Source: CAYWKU01 sp964459325 (GTDB lineage Bacteria > RBG-13-61-14 > CAYWKU01). Taken from it: DNA of 9,011 nucleotides. Below the pieces are notes generated by a model that was given only the letters and a program-made list of their open reading frames with translations, did no database searches and was not told the DNA's origin. Shown one piece after another: positions 6,409 through 9,011 of the stretch (position 1 is its first letter; every line of letters starts with the position of its first letter). The stretch spans positions 1 to 9,011 of the forward strand of contig CAYWKU010000059.1 in the NCBI GenBank assembly GCA_964459325.1, in the 5' to 3' direction. The translations under genes and the position numbers were made by a program.

Positions 6409-6810
6409 TCATCCATGCTCAAGCTGGCTTGTAACCCAATTAACTGCTTTCTCCGCAAGAGCAACTGCTTTATTATATTCCTCTTCACTGACCGGCTCAT
6501 CGAGGCTTGGATATCGGGCTTCCGAAGCATAGATTGAAAGGCTGATAACTTCTTCTATGAATGCAGGAACGGAAACTTTACATTGTTTGAGATTTTCAAT
6601 CAACTCCCCGAGATCGTGAGTATAGCGAAAACTAAAGCCATAATGTAAATGGGCGGCCTTCAAGGCTTTTTCGGCGGCTTGTTGAGCATGATAACAAAGG
6701 TCTTCCTAAAAGGCCTTTTCCGGTAATGGAACGCGTGCAAGAGCCAAGTCACCCCCGGCGCGGGCCAACCATTCTTTGGAGGAGCCGGGAACATGCTTAT
6801 CGGGGGGCAC
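6409..6810 (-). pseudogene. HEPN-domain protein gene with in-frame TAG
   Basis: From a GTG at 6810 (AAAGGA eight bases upstream, overlapping the end of the MNT gene) the frame reads SSKEWLARAGGDLALARV, EKAF, TAG at 6706-6708 (codon 35), then EDLCYHAQQAAEKALKA and RYTHDLGEL. It ends with ARYPSLDEPVSEEEYNKAV and a final helix. This is a full-length HEPN protein (about 133 codons) interrupted by one stop codon. HEPN proteins of this class pair with minimal nucleotidyltransferases and in studied cases act as RNases. A restart at TTG 6663 would give 84 residues lacking the first helices. The gene is therefore probably inactive, unless TAG is read through or is a sequencing error. Confidence 0.8.
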
Positions 6811-7132
6811 AGTATAGTTCCTTTCCCTCGCGAAGGGCCGGATATATCACGAGCGAGGGATTATCGGCGTATTCCTTTACATCGTTCTCGGTTACCACCA
6901 GTATATCCTTGGAGATTCCGATTCCCGCGAGGGAACGGTGAATCTTTTGAGCGGTTTGTCTCCTGTGCACACCATCCGGCATTATGACCAGCACGTCCAG
7001 GTCACTGTCCGGCCCAAAATTTCCACGGGCTGCCGAGCCAAACAGTAATATACGGGTAGGTTCCACCGCTTTAACAATTCGCCTGACCAGTTCCTTAATT
7101 TTGTCCTGATTTGTTTGGGCCACACTGTCCAT
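6797..7132 (-). CDS. Minimal nucleotidyltransferase (MNT), probable antitoxin of the HEPN pair
   Basis: A 111-residue protein with the nucleotidyltransferase signature: LLFGSAARGNFG (residues 29-40), the metal-binding pair in DSDLDVLV (Asp44, Asp46) and a third acidic residue in KDILVV (Asp76). In the characterised MntA-HepT systems the MNT protein AMPylates and silences its HEPN partner; the same role is inferred here. GGAAAGA lies seven bases before the ATG. The following HEPN frame starts inside this gene (14-base overlap), typical of an operon. Because the HEPN gene is broken, this antitoxin may now lack a target. Confidence 0.87.
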   Translation of the reverse strand: MDSVAQTNQDKIKELVRRIVKAVEPTRILLFGSAARGNFGPDSDLDVLVIMPDGVHRRQTAQKIHRSLAGIGISKDILVVTENDVKEYADNPSLVIYPALREGKELYCAPR

Positions 7133-7157
7133 AATTTAATCTTTCCATTCGAACATT

Positions 7158-7186
7158 AGGGTATCCTTCATTCAACTACCCGTCAA
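7158..7186 (-). promoter_or_regulatory. Weak candidate promoter for the MNT-HEPN operon
   Basis: TTGACG (7181-7186) lies 17 bases from TACCCT (7158-7163) on the minus strand. The -35 is good and the -10 poor. It sits between the boundary repeat and the MNT start. Confidence 0.35.
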
Positions 7187-7199
7187 TATTGTAAAATTA

Positions 7200-7285
7200 C
7201 GGTGCTACTCTCCCCCTTTAGTAAAAGTTGCGCCGGAGGAGTCGCCTCAATATGCACCTTCTATATTTCACCGTGAGCGAGTATA
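7200..7285. repeat. Diverged boundary repeat between MNT and TerB-like genes
   Basis: It keeps the order of landmarks: GGTGC-TA-CTCTCC, GGAGGAGT, ATATGCACC, AGCGAGTATA. ACTCTCC pairs with GGAGGAGT, and the second arm pair GTCGC...GCGAG is kept with a T-A pair where other copies have C-G. Identity is too low to be obvious outside these landmarks. Confidence 0.6.
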
Positions 7286-7292
7286 ATATTTG

Positions 7293-8165
7293 TTAACGTG
7301 TAACCTCGCTGTGCTTGGCCAGGAGGATTCGGAGGGCCATGCAGCGTTCGTTAAGTTTCTCAATGGCGCGCTGTTGAGTGCCTATAGGTTGCATTAAGCC
7401 TTTATGGGATTCAATCTGCTCCATCAAGTGGTCTACGTATCGTTGCATGCTGTCGATAACCAGGCGCATTTTGATTTCCGCTTCTTCCTTCTGCTTCTTT
7501 CGTTCTTTATCTATATGCATATGGGAGACTTTTTTAATGCCCATATATGTACTCGTGCCTATGAGAATGACTATCCCTATACCTCCCACCATGCCAAATC
7601 CCAACCCCAAAGCGGCCAACCCGGATGATATTCCGGCTGCACTCAATCCGGCTACCGAACCCGAGAATGATACCGCAGCGATAGGTACCCCGACGGCCGT
7701 CAATCCACCTGCTGCCGAGGAAAGCGCTTTTGCGGCATAAGCGTCATCAACGCCCCGATCTCTTATTTTCCTGGCCTTATGCACGAATTTCTCGATTGCA
7801 TTTTTCTGGTCATCATTGACCTCGAGCACTATCTGTGCGGTCTCAATTATATCCTGCTCAGCAAGGTCAAGAATTTCGTCCGCCCATGCAATATCTAAAA
7901 TGTGCATCATGGCACCATATCTTAAATTCTCATCTGCCTTAGCGAGAGCATTAAGGCATTCTTCAGGATCTGGTGGTTCAATGAGATAGTTATAGAGTTT
8001 GCGCCTCGATTCTTCAGACATACCATCGAGTTCCAGGGTTTGCAGGATTAACTTAATTTCCTCCGCGTCCATGTAGTAGTCAGCGTCGGCCATCGCAAAG
8101 AGCAGGCCATAGAAAGCCAATCGTTGTTCGTCCGGAACCTTTGCCATAGAAAATTCATCAGACAT
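7293..8165 (-). CDS. TerB-like protein with glycine-rich hydrophobic segment and C-terminal coiled coil
   Basis: A 290-residue protein. Residues about 10-135 are helical and acidic (FYGLLFAMADADYYMDAEE, then a second DEIL-type segment), like the TerB fold of tellurite-resistance and membrane-linked stress proteins. Residues about 145-210 are Gly/Ala-rich and hydrophobic (GLSAAGISSGLAALGLGFG, then IGIVILIGT), fitting one or two membrane helices or a glycine zipper. The rest is a highly charged coiled coil (KERKKQKEEAEIKMR onward). I chose the ATG at 8165 because GGAGG (8174-8178) is eight bases upstream; the in-frame TTG earlier overlaps that site. I do not know a function; a membrane-associated stress or defence role is a guess from the domain type and the neighbourhood. 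Confidence 0.8.
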   Translation of the reverse strand: MSDEFSMAKVPDEQRLAFYGLLFAMADADYYMDAEEIKLILQTLELDGMSEESRRKLYNYLIEPPDPEECLNALAKADENLRYGAMMHILDIAWADEILDLAEQDIIETAQIVLEVNDDQKNAIEKFVHKARKIRDRGVDDAYAAKALSSAAGGLTAVGVPIAAVSFSGSVAGLSAAGISSGLAALGLGFGMVGGIGIVILIGTSTYMGIKKVSHMHIDKERKKQKEEAEIKMRLVIDSMQRYVDHLMEQIESHKGLMQPIGTQQRAIEKLNERCMALRILLAKHSEVTR

Positions 8166-8198
8166 TGCATTAACCTCCAATCAAAATTAATTGGAACC

Positions 8199-8227
8199 TT
8201 TTTACATGATTATGAGAAAATTTGCAA
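8199..8227 (-). promoter_or_regulatory. Candidate promoter of the TerB-like gene
   Basis: TTGCAA (8222-8227) and TAAAAA (8199-8204) are 17 bases apart on the minus strand, in AT-rich DNA about 34 bases upstream of the start codon. Confidence 0.4.
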
Positions 8228-8496
8228 ATCAAGGAATGGGTGGGATTACTAGCGGGAAAATTGCCGTGCTTAAAGCCAAAAACGCTGCTTTGTTCTTAAA
8301 GATTTTACCCTGTTAGCTTATCCATCATTTACCTCTTTTTATTTGTTTTTCCCGGTTGGTTTCGTGACACACTAGCGAACTTACCTTAAGGCTCCCGCCG
8401 AGAGGACAAACGAGGATTATGCAGGGAATGTCAGGTATAGTTTAGGCTAATACCACTTTTTACAAGAAACTTCAGGGATTTTGAGGAGGTTTGAGA
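8228..8496. other. Intergenic stretch without a recognisable gene
   Basis: No convincing frame, RNA gene or clear copy of the boundary repeat is seen. A short CTCCC...GAGGAC similarity near 8393-8405 is too small to count. Confidence 0.5.
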
Positions 8497-8697
8497 TTAT
8501 TGGGATTCATGCCTGGCAATGAGTTCACGAATTGTGGAGACCAGCGCATTGGGTACTTCCATAACAGTCTGATTCGGGTCCTCGAAAGCCGCTTCATCTT
8601 CGGCAACCGCTTCTAATTCGGTTTGATTTTCGTAGTGCTCGAGGACTTTCCTTACCCTTTCTTCATCCCATCCTTTTGGAAATTTATTTTTCTTCAT
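8497..8697 (-). CDS. Small antitoxin-like protein downstream of a truncated toxin gene
   Basis: A 66-residue protein, basic at the start (MKKNKFPKGWDEERVRKVLE) and acidic in the middle (TELEAVAEDEAAFED), ending in a helix (PNALVSTIRELIARH). The length and layout match antitoxins that follow BrnT/DUF4258-like toxin genes. Its ATG overlaps the toxin stop by 4 bases (ATGA) with AAGGAG just upstream, so the two were translated together. With the toxin gene cut, this gene is probably an orphan and its own promoter is unclear. The assignment rests on context and general sequence character. Confidence 0.75.
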   Translation of the reverse strand: MKKNKFPKGWDEERVRKVLEHYENQTELEAVAEDEAAFEDPNQTVMEVPNALVSTIRELIARHESQ

Positions 8698-8861
8698 TTT
8701 CCTTTTTTTCTCCTTCGCCTCTTATAGGCGGTCAGGGCTTTTTCCTTGAGTTCATAGGCGGTAATTACAAAGACACTTGCCGGTTCCGGGTCTGGAACAT
8801 ATATGACTCTTAGATATCTGCCTTCTTTGCTACGCCCGATCGCGACGCGGGAACCTTCACA
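8694..8861 (-). pseudogene. 5'-truncated BrnT/DUF4258-like toxin gene
   Basis: The frame encodes 55 residues: EGSRVAIGRSKEGRYLRVIY, VPDPEPASVFVITAYEL and a basic tail AYKRRRRKKGK. This is the C-terminal half of a small RNase-type toxin (strands with GR-x-GRYL and FVITAY). Upstream the frame meets TAG (8862-8864) and no start codon, and none of the frames on the same strand between 8865 and 9011 supplies the missing N-terminal half. The gene has therefore lost its first 30-40 codons by insertion or deletion. Confidence 0.7.
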
Positions 8862-8873
8862 CTAAAATAGTGT
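8859..8873. repeat. Palindrome at the toxin-gene breakpoint
   Basis: ACACTA-AAA-TAGTGT is a perfect 6-bp inverted repeat lying exactly where toxin homology ends. It may mark an insertion or recombination junction. Confidence 0.4.
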
Positions 8874-9011
8874 TATCAGCTGAGAGAACTTGCTATTTCA
8901 AAGGGCACTAAACTAAAGCCGAAGGCCATACCTGAAAAAAATGGAGTCTATGCCTACATTCTTTCAGGTTTTCGATTTAAGGGTTTTTTCGTGAATTTCC
9001 AGGTCTCTGTC
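8874..9011. other. Unassigned right edge of the window
   Basis: A plus-strand frame stays open from after the TAG at 8868 to the window end (reading LRELAISKGTKLKPKAIPE and on) but has no ATG, GTG or TTG start and no recognisable family. It could be part of whatever interrupted the toxin gene. Nothing else is seen. Confidence 0.25.

Noticed and set aside
6706..6708. TAG as a pyrrolysine codon in the HEPN gene
   Set aside because: HEPN proteins are not known pyrrolysine proteins, and the neighbouring ygiT gene is also broken, so simple decay is more likely; left as a check.
3101..7285. Integron attC sites between cassettes
   Set aside because: The copies do not end in the GTTRRRY/RYYYAAC core pair, and no integrase gene is in the window; only the array-like layout is similar.
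7378..7740. Long plus-strand open frame
   Set aside because: It is antisense to the TerB-like gene, has a low-complexity proline/alanine product and no ribosome binding site.
8390..8440. Sixth copy of the boundary repeat upstream of the TerB-like gene
   Set aside because: Only a CTCCC and a GAGGAC match, with wrong spacing and no AGCGAGTATA landmark.

Overview
The window looks like an accessory (defence and toxin-antitoxin, TA) island of a bacterium, probably a Firmicute of the Desulfotomaculum/Pelotomaculum type. That guess rests on moderate GC, strong GGAGG-type ribosome binding sites, TTG/GTG starts and gene families common there. No rRNA, tRNA or housekeeping gene fixes the taxonomy, so it is weak.

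Layout. The left edge holds the 3' part of a plus-strand DUF262/HNH (GmrSD-family) nuclease gene (3-1655). Everything else that is credible lies on the minus strand. Between the nuclease gene and a convergent beta-class DNA methyltransferase gene (2068-3048) lies a stretch with four copies of a short repeat that resembles the internally repeated ends of IS21-type elements. To the right come small self-contained gene sets: a DUF4258 protein with a YgiT-type zinc protein (3263-3822), an orphan antitoxin-like 77-residue gene (4197-4430), an AAA/DUF4143 ATPase (4610-5833), a MNT-HEPN pair with a trailing ygiT-like gene (6149-7132), a TerB-like protein with a glycine-rich hydrophobic segment (7293-8165), and an antitoxin-like gene behind a 5'-truncated toxin gene (8497-8861).

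The main signal is that five successive boundaries between these sets each carry one copy, full or partial, of the same roughly 85-150 bp non-coding repeat. Its core is a CTCCC...GGGAG hairpin followed by a second arm pair (ACCCGCT...AGCGAGT), with base changes that partly preserve pairing. Two copies share 50 identical bases and sit exactly 840 bp apart around the DUF4258-YgiT set. This suggests an array of TA/defence cassettes separated by, and perhaps exchanged through, a repeat that is not a classical integron attC.

Decay is visible. The HEPN gene has an in-frame TAG. The second ygiT gene has both a nonsense codon and a one-base frameshift that hide its normal first CxxC. The toxin gene at the right edge has lost its 5' half. 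The ATPase gene has a near-consensus promoter overlapped by a nested palindrome that looks like an operator.

How the genes work together is inferred from family knowledge only: modification-dependent or methylation-linked DNA defence at the left, and toxin-antitoxin pairs in the middle and right.
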